A DNA stretch of 19,924 nt from JAFLCA01 sp041907145 (GCA_041907145.1 JAYRHW010000147.1:1-19924), one strand, 5' to 3'. Shown: positions 1 through 7,625, counted from the stretch's first letter. The notes: generated from the sequence alone by a model not told the origin. Program-made: numbers and translations.

Positions 1-850
1 CCACACTCCCGGCTCCTGCATATGCAACGGAAACCGCTGCACTGAAGGTTCCATCGCCATTTCCAAAGGCCACTGACAGCTGCCCGCCGGCAGCCCCATA
101 AAGGTCAACTTTTCCATCCCCGTTAAAGTCGCCTACTTGTGTTCCTGTCCCACCGGTAAATCCTGAAACTGTTGAATTGGTAACTAATCCGAATGTGCCG
201 TCACCATTTCCAAGTGCGATTGATAGGCTTCCAGTACCCATCCCTGCCATACCGAGAACGTCCAATTTGCCGTCACCATTGACATCGGCCACTGCTCGAG
301 TAGTCATATTGGCCCCGCCGAAGCTAGAACGCATTTCAAAAGTTCCGGTGCCAAGTTGCCGTTCAAGGCCATCCATAATGCCAAGGCTTAGGGTGCTGAA
401 GCCTGCCTGAAGATTGAGTTGTTCTGTCGATGCCTGAATGACCATGCGGCCATTGAACGAAGTCCCACTGACGAGACGATTGAATTCAAGGGTCAACCGG
501 TAGGCTTCCTCATCGAGCGCTCCGCGCTGCGTATTGCTATAACTGCCGTTGGCAGCCTGTGTCGCAAGCTCTTTTAGCCGAATGGTGATATCACTTAGGT
601 TTGTCAGCGCGCCGTCAGCGATATTAAGGTAGCTAACAGCATCATTGATATTTCGAACCCCCTGGTCAAATACACGAGAGTCCTTGTTAAGCCCCATGGC
701 GACGGCCAAACCAGCGGCGTCATCTGATGCGCGGTTAATGCGCATGCCCGAAGCGAGACGCTCCATCGTGCGTGAAGCGAAATCACTGGCACGGTCGAGT
801 GACCGCTGTGCCTTGAGCGCCTCAATATTAGAATTTATCCGCACACTCAC
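1..850 (-). CDS. fliC: Flagellin with FG-GAP (integrin-like) repeats in its variable region, C-terminus beyond the window
   Basis: Major subunit of the flagellar filament, exported through the flagellar type III system. The visible 283 residues begin with a classic flagellin N-terminal domain (about residues 3-142), including RINSNIEALKAQRSL, the LASGMRINRASDDAAGLAVA block and TQRGALDEE. In place of an ordinary variable region there are FG-GAP/VCBS-type repeats. Calcium-loop motifs DVNGDGKLD (189-197) and DFNGDGKVD (241-249) are each followed by GNGDGTF (214-220 and 263-269), giving a period of about 49-52 residues. More repeats and the conserved flagellin C-terminal domain should lie to the left. 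The start is GTG at 848-850, with GGAAGG five bases upstream; a second GTG two codons later is possible. A sigma-28-like promoter lies upstream. The flagellin identity is secure. What the repeats do is unknown; calcium-dependent adhesion or filament-surface decoration is an inference. Confidence 0.93.
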   Translation of the reverse strand, partial: MSVRINSNIEALKAQRSLDRASDFASRTMERLASGMRINRASDDAAGLAVAMGLNKDSRVFDQGVRNINDAVSYLNIADGALTNLSDITIRLKELATQAANGSYSNTQRGALDEEAYRLTLEFNRLVSGTSFNGRMVIQASTEQLNLQAGFSTLSLGIMDGLERQLGTGTFEMRSSFGGANMTTRAVADVNGDGKLDVLGMAGMGTGSLSIALGNGDGTFGLVTNSTVSGFTGGTGTQVGDFNGDGKVDLYGAAGGQLSVAFGNGDGTFSAAVSVAYAGAGSV

Positions 851-851
851 A

Positions 852-869
852 CTGACCTTCCGTAGTCAG
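852..869 (-). promoter_or_regulatory. Flagellin leader hairpin presenting GGA over the ribosome binding site (candidate CsrA site)
   Basis: On the minus strand CTGAC and GTCAG form a 5-bp stem around the 8-nt loop TACGGAAG. The loop overlaps the Shine-Dalgarno sequence of the flagellin gene. Two further GGA motifs lie just upstream in the leader (875-877 and 880-882, in GCAGGATAGGAAG). A GGA in a hairpin loop over the ribosome binding site, with accessory GGAs nearby, is the usual layout of CsrA/RsmA-repressed messages, including flagellin (hag) in Bacillus. No csrA or fliW gene is in the window, so the regulator is inferred. Confidence 0.4.
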
Positions 870-921
870 AAACTTCCTATCCTGCATGCGCGCCAAATCT
901 GCGCACACACACCCAGTTGGT

Positions 922-949
922 GTATCGTCAGATTTCCTAAAAAACTTAA
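922..949 (-). promoter_or_regulatory. Sigma-28 (FliA)-like promoter of the flagellin gene
   Basis: On the minus strand TTAAGTTT (942-949) is followed after 12 nt by GACGATAC (922-929). This closely resembles the FliA consensus TAAAGTTT-N11-GCCGATAA. Initiation would fall near 915, giving a leader of about 65 nt. Flagellin genes are typical FliA targets, which supports the call. Confidence 0.65.
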
Positions 950-1020
950 ATTTGGCAGCTAGTTAGGCTTAACTTTCGGAGCATTTTTGTCGATCCTCTG
1001 CGATGTCGATTGGAGGATTA

Positions 1021-2364
1021 ATGCTCAGTGTTTCCATGATTGCTCGTGACGAAGAGGCGTATGTTGCCGATGCCATTAGGAGCATTCTGCCCATCGCAGG
1101 CGAAGTGATATTGATTGATACCGGATCCACGGACAAAACCCGGGAAATTGCAGCCTCTCTCGGAGCTACGATTTTTTCGTATGCTTGGAATGACGACTTT
1201 GCGGAAGCAAGAAATTTTGGACTTTCGAAGTGCAAGGGGGATTGGGTACTGGTCCTGGACTGCGATGAGAGGATCTCCGTCAATGACCATGAGTTGCTCA
1301 GTTCTTTGATGCAGCACAGCCCTGCTGCATACGAGTTGACTCAGCGCCACTACTGCAACGATCCCAGCGTGCGTGGATTTATTCCCTGTAGCGGCGAAAA
1401 TCCTGAGTTTGAACTTCACTATGCAGGATATGTCGAAACTTCTTGCGTTCGACTTTTTCCTCTACATTCGAGCATTCGATTCCACGGACGAGTCCATGAG
1501 CTGGTCGAACCAAGTCTGGGTACTATTCCCGAATTAGCCATCGTCTCCTGTGACATTCGTCTGCATCATTACGGGAATGTGCGCCCCGAGCGCGAGCAGC
1601 GAAAGGCTGCTCTCTACTCGACACTTTCCGCGAGCAAAGCAGCCGAGCCGAAGGCAGGTTGGAAGGATTTCTTCGAGCTAGGCATCGAGCATAAGATCGG
1701 AGGGCGGCTGCAGGAAAGTGCGCGAGCGCTTCATAAATCGCTCCTGCTCAACCCCGACCACTTCAACACCTTCATTAATCTCGGCTTCGTGCTTACCGAA
1801 CTGGGGCGGTATGAATCAGCTGAACAGGTACTGCGCACCGCTCTGGCTCGCAACGAATTTGCCGCCGATGTTCATAACAACCTTGGGGTTCTCTACCTGC
1901 GCTGCAAACGCTTCCTTGAAGCTCGCTTTCACTTGGAGCAGGCGCGCGAGCTCCACCCCTGGGATGTAAATGCTCTGTGCAATTTAGGGAAAGTTTGTCT
2001 CATTACCGGAGACCTCGCGTGTGCTGAAAAGAGCTACCGTGAAGCACTAGAGTTAATCGAGGACCATGCACCTGCCTTGCTCGAGCTGGGAGCGCTTTAT
2101 CTGAAGCAGAAAATGGATGCGTTGGGCTTGGAATACCTACAGAAGGCAGCCAAGGCCGCACCAAAGGAATCTAGAGTCCACTACCATCTCGGCATGGCCT
2201 ATCGGGCGGTGAACAAATCGGTGGAAGCCCTACATGAACTGGAGACATTCTGCGCCCTCGAGCGTGAACTATTGCTGCGCGACCCAAATCCAACCATTCA
2301 AGCCCTCGTTCAAGCCGTTGAAAAGGAGTGTTTGGCGCTGCGAGCAGGCGGGAAACCAGCGTAA
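1021..2364 (+). CDS. Family 2 glycosyltransferase fused to C-terminal TPR repeats
   Basis: Predicted cytoplasmic glycosyltransferase that transfers a sugar from a nucleotide-sugar donor. The N-terminal GT-A domain (about residues 1-200) opens with SVSMIARDEE, then DTGSTDKT near 33-40 and the DxD-type metal/nucleotide motif LDCDER with D80 and D82. RFHGRVHELVEP is typical of the SunS-like branch of GT2. From about residue 215 to 440 there are tandem 34-residue TPR units (for example FNTFINLGFVLTELGRYESA), usually a protein-binding scaffold. I chose ATG 1021 because GGAGGA precedes it at 1012-1017 and because the family normally begins just before the SVSMI strand; an in-frame ATG at 1003 has no ribosome binding site. 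The gene diverges from flagellin, and a GT joined to TPRs beside a flagellin gene suggests flagellin O-glycosylation. The acceptor is an inference. Confidence 0.88.
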   Translation: MLSVSMIARDEEAYVADAIRSILPIAGEVILIDTGSTDKTREIAASLGATIFSYAWNDDFAEARNFGLSKCKGDWVLVLDCDERISVNDHELLSSLMQHSPAAYELTQRHYCNDPSVRGFIPCSGENPEFELHYAGYVETSCVRLFPLHSSIRFHGRVHELVEPSLGTIPELAIVSCDIRLHHYGNVRPEREQRKAALYSTLSASKAAEPKAGWKDFFELGIEHKIGGRLQESARALHKSLLLNPDHFNTFINLGFVLTELGRYESAEQVLRTALARNEFAADVHNNLGVLYLRCKRFLEARFHLEQARELHPWDVNALCNLGKVCLITGDLACAEKSYREALELIEDHAPALLELGALYLKQKMDALGLEYLQKAAKAAPKESRVHYHLGMAYRAVNKSVEALHELETFCALERELLLRDPNPTIQALVQAVEKECLALRAGGKPA

Positions 2365-2432
2365 GACAACGCTCGCTAGAGCCCCGCTCCAAAACATGGC
2401 ACACTTGCGCAATAGATGATTGGAGGGATCTC

Positions 2433-2969
2433 ATGAAAGCTCAGGTGCAAGTACTTTCGTCCTCGGTCGCCTACACGGCCCATACATTTCAGGTCCATCG
2501 ACAAACATTGCAGCTTCCTGACAAGCGCACCATTGAGCGCGATGTGGTCCGGCACCCTGGAGCCGCGGTATTTATTCCCCAGCTGGCAAATGGAAACGTA
2601 CTGTTGGTCCGGCAATTTCGCCAACCTCTTGCAAGCATTTTGCTGGAATTTCCGGCTGGCACTCTCAATAAGGCAGAGGATCCATTGGCCTGCGCGCAGC
2701 GCGAGATTGAAGAAGAGACAGGACACACCGCCCGCGAATGGATTGATATGGGGAAGCTTTACCCTGCGCCAGGTTTCTGTGATGAAATACAGTATTGTTA
2801 CTTTGCTCGTGACCTACATCGAAGCGCGCAGAGCCTCGATGAAGACGAGATTATTGAGGTCATCTCTATGAGCCCGGAAGAGATCGAACTGCAGATCAAA
2901 CAGGGAACAATTCAGGACTCGAAGACCATCTCAATCTTCTTCAAAGCAAAGCTGGCGGGACTACTTTAA
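2433..2969 (+). CDS. Nudix hydrolase, ADP-ribose pyrophosphatase type
   Basis: A 178-residue cytoplasmic Nudix hydrolase, probably cleaving ADP-ribose or a similar nucleotide sugar to AMP plus sugar phosphate. The Nudix box runs from G76 to H98: G76, E82, then R90-E91 and E94-E95 (REIEEETGH). The final position is His where a hydrophobic residue is usual. The EFPAG just before the box and YPAPGFCDE (110-118) after it are typical of the ADP-ribose subfamily (family form YPSPGFSDE). The start is ATG 2433 with GGAGGG at 2422-2427 and a 5-nt spacer. The frame is open further upstream, but that would overlap the glycosyltransferase without a ribosome binding site. It lies 68 nt after the glycosyltransferase and may be co-transcribed. 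Its stop shares TTAA with the convergent gene's stop. Confidence 0.88.
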   Translation: MKAQVQVLSSSVAYTAHTFQVHRQTLQLPDKRTIERDVVRHPGAAVFIPQLANGNVLLVRQFRQPLASILLEFPAGTLNKAEDPLACAQREIEEETGHTAREWIDMGKLYPAPGFCDEIQYCYFARDLHRSAQSLDEDEIIEVISMSPEEIELQIKQGTIQDSKTISIFFKAKLAGLL

Positions 2970-3739
2970 GCGGCAGCGCGGGATGGAGCGCGGCGATCGA
3001 TTCTACCAGCTACTCGACCATCTTCTATTCGATCGTCATCGGCCGGCTTGAAATCCAGCTCCGTATTGACGTGCGTGCCGTCAGCAAAGTCCAGGCGAAC
3101 ACGGATTCTCTTTCCATCGTCTCGCTCCTCGACTACGTCGTCACGGACAAATTTTTGTGGATCAACTGCCGGGTCACCCGTGTTGGCCGGGGCTTCCTGC
3201 AAACTCAATCGTATCACTCCCGCACCGGAAAGGACGGCCAGCGGCAACTCGGGAACTAACCCCTCGGTTCCGGGAATGTTTACCGCCAAAGAAGTGTCCT
3301 TTCGTTCCGGGTCCTTCAACATTTCCTGGATAACGCGCTGTCGCTGAGCTTCAAGTTCTACTGCTTCGGCATCAAAGGCAATTCCGTCGTCGAGCTCGCC
3401 AGGACCTATCTTGCCCAGCACAGAGGCTCTATTCGCAACAATCAAGCCCGTGGGATCAAGCTCTGCCGCTTTAAGAAGCTGCTGTTGTCGCTGAGCATCC
3501 AAGAGCAATCGTGATTGTTCCTCTTGCGTTCGTCGATCCTCTTCCCGCTTCTGGTTTTCGCGAGCCTGCTCCTGACGGGCCCGCTCTTCTTCCGCCCTCT
3601 GTTCGGGCGAAGGATTGATGGCGGCCTCAACGGCCTGAGCGACGGCGTTGGCGGTAATTTGCCCAACAGCTCTTTCCGGATTGTCGACCGCATTGTTTAC
3701 GATCGTAGCGGGCGAGAAAATCGGACCAAACAGCGACAT
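2966..3739 (-). CDS. Unrecognised protein with a charged coiled-coil segment
   Basis: A 257-residue protein that I do not recognise. It has no signal peptide or clear membrane segment. After a short N-terminal region (MSLFGPIFSPATIV) and an Ala-rich helix, residues about 45-90 are dense in Glu, Arg and Gln (EERARQEQARENQKREEDRR) and should form a coiled coil. A second helical stretch follows at about 125-145. The C-terminal third is beta-like and acidic (RIRVRLDFADGTHVNTELDF) and ends in a basic, Ala-rich tail. The start is ATG 3737-3739 with AAGGA seven bases upstream. It is transcribed alone and converges on the Nudix gene, overlapping it by 4 nt. Its position near a flagellin gene does not establish a flagellar role. 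Confidence 0.75.
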   Translation of the reverse strand: MSLFGPIFSPATIVNNAVDNPERAVGQITANAVAQAVEAAINPSPEQRAEEERARQEQARENQKREEDRRTQEEQSRLLLDAQRQQQLLKAAELDPTGLIVANRASVLGKIGPGELDDGIAFDAEAVELEAQRQRVIQEMLKDPERKDTSLAVNIPGTEGLVPELPLAVLSGAGVIRLSLQEAPANTGDPAVDPQKFVRDDVVEERDDGKRIRVRLDFADGTHVNTELDFKPADDDRIEDGRVAGRIDRRAPSRAAA

Positions 3740-4011
3740 CGAACGTCCTTAAGTAATGCCGGCGCAATCAAGATGAAGAATGCTTGAGCGCCAATGCGTC
3801 AGGGCTGCAAGGCCCGAAACGTGCTCCATAGATGGTTATGGGTGGTTTGCGAATCCATGAGACATCAAATGCACATCTTCTTCCGGAGCAAGATAACATA
3901 CCGGCACAACGAGGGTTTTCATGCTGTCTGGCGAGTCACCTTGCCTGTGGTAGGAGCAATAACAGTCGATAGGCCTCGAACACTTCGAAGCCCCCCATTT
4001 GAAGGTTGAGT
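3740..4011. other. Divergent intergenic region, no gene recognised
   Basis: A 272-bp spacer between the minus-strand coiled-coil gene and the plus-strand exported protein. It must hold promoters for both, but I found no convincing -35/-10 pair on either strand. An open frame at 3794-4009 lacks a ribosome binding site and looks spurious. Confidence 0.6.
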
Positions 4012-6018
4012 ATGCGGTTTTTTCAGATCTCTCTGCTGGCAGTTGTCTGCCTGAGCGCCTCCCTGTCTTCTCCCAGCTTCGCAGCACCTGCAGCTGAAGT
4101 AAGCGTTATCACGACAATGACTAAGAATTTGCTCGAGCAAGCACGTACGAGTATCAATAGTCGGCGCGCCTACTACAAAGATATCCAAGCTCACCCCGAA
4201 CGATACGAAGATATTCGCACCGGAATCCTCGATGATAGAGACGCTGCACTGCAGCAAAAGAACCTGCGCGCTGCTGAGCTCGCTGCTGCCATTCAAGCCA
4301 AAGAAGAAATTCTGGCCACGCAGCTCGTACTTCCACATGCCGTGCAGTTTCATCAGGGGATGCTTAACCTTGTCTCTGACTACAAGGGTCAAGCCTGTGC
4401 CCCAGGGGGAAACCCGGCACTTTGCGTGGGCGGGGATTGGAGTCACCGGCGAGGTGCTATGGGTGCAATCATCGACTCCCAAGCAGATGATGTGCAGGCG
4501 CTGGAAGCGATTAACGACGACATCATATCCAGGGCCGCAGCACTCGCAACGGAGCTTCGCGACACATCCGCCAATCCTACTCTCCTGAACTTCGGGACGC
4601 AGCATTATGTTGACAATCGTCGCACGGAATTAGAAATGCTGCGGGACACGGTCCAAGCAATTGCGCCACTGTTTGACGGGAAAACGCTGGAAGGTCAAAC
4701 AACAACGATATATTTACCCTGCCTTATCGGTACGCAGATCCCGTTGCATACCTTTCGAGATGAGTTGCTCCAGGTGCGAACTGCTGCAGGCCTTTTCCAG
4801 GATGATCACGATGGCTGGGCTGACTTCATGTCGACGTTCGTAGAATATTACGACGGAAGCACGCAGAGTCCAGGCATCTTATCTCACTGGGCAGGATGCA
4901 TGAGCAGCAAGCAGCTACAAATTAGTACACTGCAAGCCGCACTCAATCAGGCCATTTCTGAAGGCAATCTTGCACTGGCCGCCATATTTGATTCGAATAT
5001 TAATCAGCTTCAACAAGACATCAGAAAGCTGGCAGCCGAGCGATCTATATTGCTCCTACGGCGCGGACAGTTGTCGTCCATTCTTTCGAGCGAATCTGCC
5101 CAGTACGATGCAAGCGATCCGGGCAACCATACCTGGGTTTCCACCGTACTCGCTCATAGTGACAACTTGATCAAAGGAATGCTCACCTATCCGACAGCCC
5201 TGAGGGGAATGCGCGCCGTGCTGATCGACTTAATCTCCGCTCTCAATTTGTTAACCGGCATCGCGGACCCAACCTTGTTCAAGGACAGCGCTGCAGCAAC
5301 ATCAGTGCACTTGAACACAGGCATCGAACAGGGGCTAAGTCGCCTGAAGACAGAGTTGAATTTTACCGGCACGACGGTTCTCCCTAACTTAGCCCAGGCG
5401 ATCCGAATCGGCGAGTCTGCGCTGACTTCAAATATCGATACCTACGAGGGGATTTTGTCTTTGCACTTCCAAGCAGTGCAGCAAGAACTCAGTACCTTAC
5501 CAAGCCGACTGGCTCTCGCAGTGCAAATCATCGCCGCCGCACAGACAAACTTCAATAATGCGGATCAATTCGTGCGCGATCTCGATGCTGCGTTATTGGC
5601 GCACGATGCCTCTATGGCTGCCATCAACGCGGCAGCAACCTCGCTTGAAGGGCTGCTGGGGGTGGCGCGCTTTAATCCGCTGTATACCGATCTCGCCAAC
5701 AGCTATTTGATGGGATTGAGGACAGAGAAGAGCTACAAGAAGTTTGCCCCTCAAATCCAATCTTCGGTAAAGAAACTACTGAAATCGTTCAATGGATCTA
5801 GCCGAGCTTCCTCCGCGATTTTCCGCTGCAAAAATCGCAAGGGGGCTTGTTCAAACGCACTTGTACGCAAAGCAGTGCTTCGTCGTGATCAGTTCGTTAG
5901 TCAGTTGCCCTCGCTGCTCGACGGCATGAGTCGTCCCTACCTTTCCGGAAACTCGATTGGAGAGTACATGGCGACTATTACGCAGCAAAACGCTTCCATA
6001 ATGAGCCGCGCACATTAG
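4012..6018 (+). CDS. Large exported helical protein of unknown function with six cysteines
   Basis: I do not recognise this 668-residue protein. It begins with a Sec signal peptide (MRFFQISLLAVVCLSASL..., likely cleaved after SFA near residue 24). The signal contains a Cys but no proper lipobox, so a soluble periplasmic or secreted protein is more likely than a lipoprotein. The mature chain is mostly helical, with long Ala/Leu/Gln-rich stretches that may form coiled coils. It has six cysteines in three regions (KGQAC...ALCVGG, the PCLIG and GCMSS sites, and FRCKNRKGAC near the C-terminus), an even number that fits disulfides in an oxidising compartment. The start is ATG 4012 with GAAGG at 4001-4005; an in-frame TTG at 4006 is less well placed. 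It lies 42 nt upstream of the GT-C glycosyltransferase and may be co-transcribed with it. Confidence 0.8.
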   Translation: MRFFQISLLAVVCLSASLSSPSFAAPAAEVSVITTMTKNLLEQARTSINSRRAYYKDIQAHPERYEDIRTGILDDRDAALQQKNLRAAELAAAIQAKEEILATQLVLPHAVQFHQGMLNLVSDYKGQACAPGGNPALCVGGDWSHRRGAMGAIIDSQADDVQALEAINDDIISRAAALATELRDTSANPTLLNFGTQHYVDNRRTELEMLRDTVQAIAPLFDGKTLEGQTTTIYLPCLIGTQIPLHTFRDELLQVRTAAGLFQDDHDGWADFMSTFVEYYDGSTQSPGILSHWAGCMSSKQLQISTLQAALNQAISEGNLALAAIFDSNINQLQQDIRKLAAERSILLLRRGQLSSILSSESAQYDASDPGNHTWVSTVLAHSDNLIKGMLTYPTALRGMRAVLIDLISALNLLTGIADPTLFKDSAAATSVHLNTGIEQGLSRLKTELNFTGTTVLPNLAQAIRIGESALTSNIDTYEGILSLHFQAVQQELSTLPSRLALAVQIIAAAQTNFNNADQFVRDLDAALLAHDASMAAINAAATSLEGLLGVARFNPLYTDLANSYLMGLRTEKSYKKFAPQIQSSVKKLLKSFNGSSRASSAIFRCKNRKGACSNALVRKAVLRRDQFVSQLPSLLDGMSRPYLSGNSIGEYMATITQQNASIMSRAH

Positions 6019-6037
6019 AGCCTTCCTAAGATAGCCT

Positions 6038-6061
6038 TGAACTCGCTAACGTAGGAGTTCA
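6038..6061 (+). promoter_or_regulatory. Hairpin sequestering the ribosome binding site of the GT-C gene
   Basis: TGAACTC (6038-6044) pairs with GAGTTCA (6055-6061). CTA (6046-6048) pairs with TAG (6052-6054), leaving one bulged G and an ACG loop. The Shine-Dalgarno AGGAG (6053-6057) lies in the 3' arm, and the last pair includes the A of the ATG. Folded this way, the mRNA would hide the start of the glycosyltransferase. Whether it is regulatory or coincidental cannot be told from sequence. Confidence 0.4.
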
Positions 6062-7503
6062 TGAAACTGTCACTGACCGAGCGCATTCTGCTTCCAGCCT
6101 CCTTGCTGCTGTTTATCTTGGGCGTCCTGCTGCGCTATGCGGCAATACACAATCAGCTCTGGCTCGACGAGATTTACACTCTCAAACTCCTCGCCAATTG
6201 TAGGAGCCCCTGGGAATTATTCACACTGCGGGAAGACAATAACCATATTCTCAACAGCCTTTGGGCGTTCTTCCTTGGCAACAACCACACTCCTTCTCAT
6301 TTGCGAGCTCCCGCGTTCGTCGCTAGCCTGCTGACCCTGATACTTTGTCTACGACTTTGCGCCATGCGCGGCCCTTGGCAGGGCTTTTTTGGCTCCGTTG
6401 TCTTCTCATTTTCTTACGTGCTCATTTTGTACGGCACGGAGGCGCGGGGCTATTCCATGATGCTCTTTTGTTCCGTACTCAGCCTTTATTGTTTCGAGCA
6501 GTATCGTCGCGATCGCAATCCTTCCGCACTGGTAGGATTTTGGCTTAGCACCATCGGCGGGATTCTTTCGCATCTTATTTACATTCACGTCTATTTCGCG
6601 CTTCTCATTTTGACCCTAGTGTTGTGGCGCAGAAAGGAATTTCGCTCCGCACGCGCTGTGCTGCAGTTGCATTTGGCGCCGATTCTTCTTATTGGTGGCC
6701 TCGTAGTGTTTCATTTTTCCTCGATACATGTTGCGGGCGGACCGCAGGGCTCGCGTCTCGAAGTGCTTCTCAATTCTTTGAGCGTGCCATTCGGGGCGCC
6801 CGAACTGTCTCCCTCTAATCCTGAAAGCGGGCTCTTGTCCCTGATAGTAGCGCTGAGTGCCGCGGGGATGTTGTGCTGGCAGCTTAACTCGCTCATTCGC
6901 AGTCATAATTCCATGGCCTGGTTTTACGCCGTACTGGTCTTTGCCGTTCCAATACTGCTCGTTGTCGTCTTCGAACCCCAGGTCTTCGTGCTCCGATATG
7001 TGCTACCTTCGATTTTCTTTGCCTATTTTCTCTTCGTGCAGTTTCTAGCCGAACTCTTTGAGCATAGCACTCAGGGAAAGGCGCTTAGTCTTTGCCTGAT
7101 ACTTTTGTTCATTGTCGGAAATGAGAGGTTTATCGTGCAGCTGTTGGCAGAAGGCAGAGGAAACTATATCGAAGCACTGCAGTTTGTCGCGGATCACTCG
7201 GCAGAGGAAAAGATTGCTATTGGTGGCGACCAGGACTTTCGCAACGGACTATTGGTGGACTACTACGCGCATCAAGCAGGCCTCGAGAAGCGCATAACCT
7301 ACGTCCCAGGCCAATTTCCCAAAGCCAGCGAGGCCGCCTGGATTATTCTCGAAACCCAAGATCAATTTGCGCTGCCCGAACACCATATCCCCGATTCCGA
7401 CCTGCTCTATGCGAGAACTTTTGAGTCAGCGGCTCTCTCCGGTGCACGCTGGTTTCTCTACTGCCGAGAAGCCTCTTGTCCACGGGTCGTTCATCTTCGC
7501 TAG
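6061..7503 (+). CDS. Multi-pass membrane glycosyltransferase, GT-C fold (GT39/ArnT/PMT-like)
   Basis: A 480-residue integral inner-membrane protein that probably transfers a sugar from a polyprenyl-phosphate donor to an acceptor on the outer face of the membrane. The first membrane helix (LLPASLLLFILGVLLRYAA region) is followed by a loop with WLDEIYT; D36 and E37 match the acidic pair that marks GT-C catalytic loops. EARGYSMML, near residue 130, is another hallmark of these families. About ten hydrophobic segments can be picked out, followed by a soluble C-terminal tail from about residue 385. The start is ATG 6061, with AGGAG only three bases upstream and inside a hairpin. Its substrate is unknown. 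Glycosylation of a surface polymer or of exported proteins such as its upstream neighbour is possible. Confidence 0.82.
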   Translation: MKLSLTERILLPASLLLFILGVLLRYAAIHNQLWLDEIYTLKLLANCRSPWELFTLREDNNHILNSLWAFFLGNNHTPSHLRAPAFVASLLTLILCLRLCAMRGPWQGFFGSVVFSFSYVLILYGTEARGYSMMLFCSVLSLYCFEQYRRDRNPSALVGFWLSTIGGILSHLIYIHVYFALLILTLVLWRRKEFRSARAVLQLHLAPILLIGGLVVFHFSSIHVAGGPQGSRLEVLLNSLSVPFGAPELSPSNPESGLLSLIVALSAAGMLCWQLNSLIRSHNSMAWFYAVLVFAVPILLVVVFEPQVFVLRYVLPSIFFAYFLFVQFLAELFEHSTQGKALSLCLILLFIVGNERFIVQLLAEGRGNYIEALQFVADHSAEEKIAIGGDQDFRNGLLVDYYAHQAGLEKRITYVPGQFPKASEAAWIILETQDQFALPEHHIPDSDLLYARTFESAALSGARWFLYCREASCPRVVHLR

Positions 7504-7556
7504 GGAGCATCGGAGAATCTCCTAGGTCCGCATCAGAAATTCCCCGGAGGTTACCG

Positions 7557-7625
7557 ATGTACATTCCGATTGGGGCAGGCCAACGCGGCTTCGAGACGGC
7601 ACGCATCTTGCCTATTTCCCCCTAA
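7557..7625 (+). CDS. Possible 22-residue leader or small peptide
   Basis: A short open frame, MYIPIGAGQRGFETARILPISP then TAA, sits in the 166-nt gap before the kinase gene. GGAGG at 7546-7550 is spaced six bases from the ATG, a better ribosome binding site than that of the kinase itself. Its stop lies in the CCCCT-AAA-AGGGG inverted repeat (around 7619-7632). It could be a leader peptide for the kinase gene or an independent microprotein. I recognise no family, and at this length chance is a real alternative. Confidence 0.35.
   Translation: MYIPIGAGQRGFETARILPISP

Noticed and set aside
1003..1020. Earlier ATG (1003) for the GT2-TPR gene
   Set aside because: No Shine-Dalgarno before it, whereas GGAGGA precedes the ATG at 1021, which also fits the family's N-terminus.
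3794..4009. 71-codon open frame in the gap before the exported protein
   Set aside because: No ribosome binding site, unusual composition rich in Cys/Trp/His, and it runs into the ribosome binding site of the next gene. Most likely chance.
3919..4605. 228-codon minus-strand open frame across the start of the exported protein
   Set aside because: The plus strand has a signal peptide and a well-placed ribosome binding site. The minus frame has a Cys-rich random-like composition.
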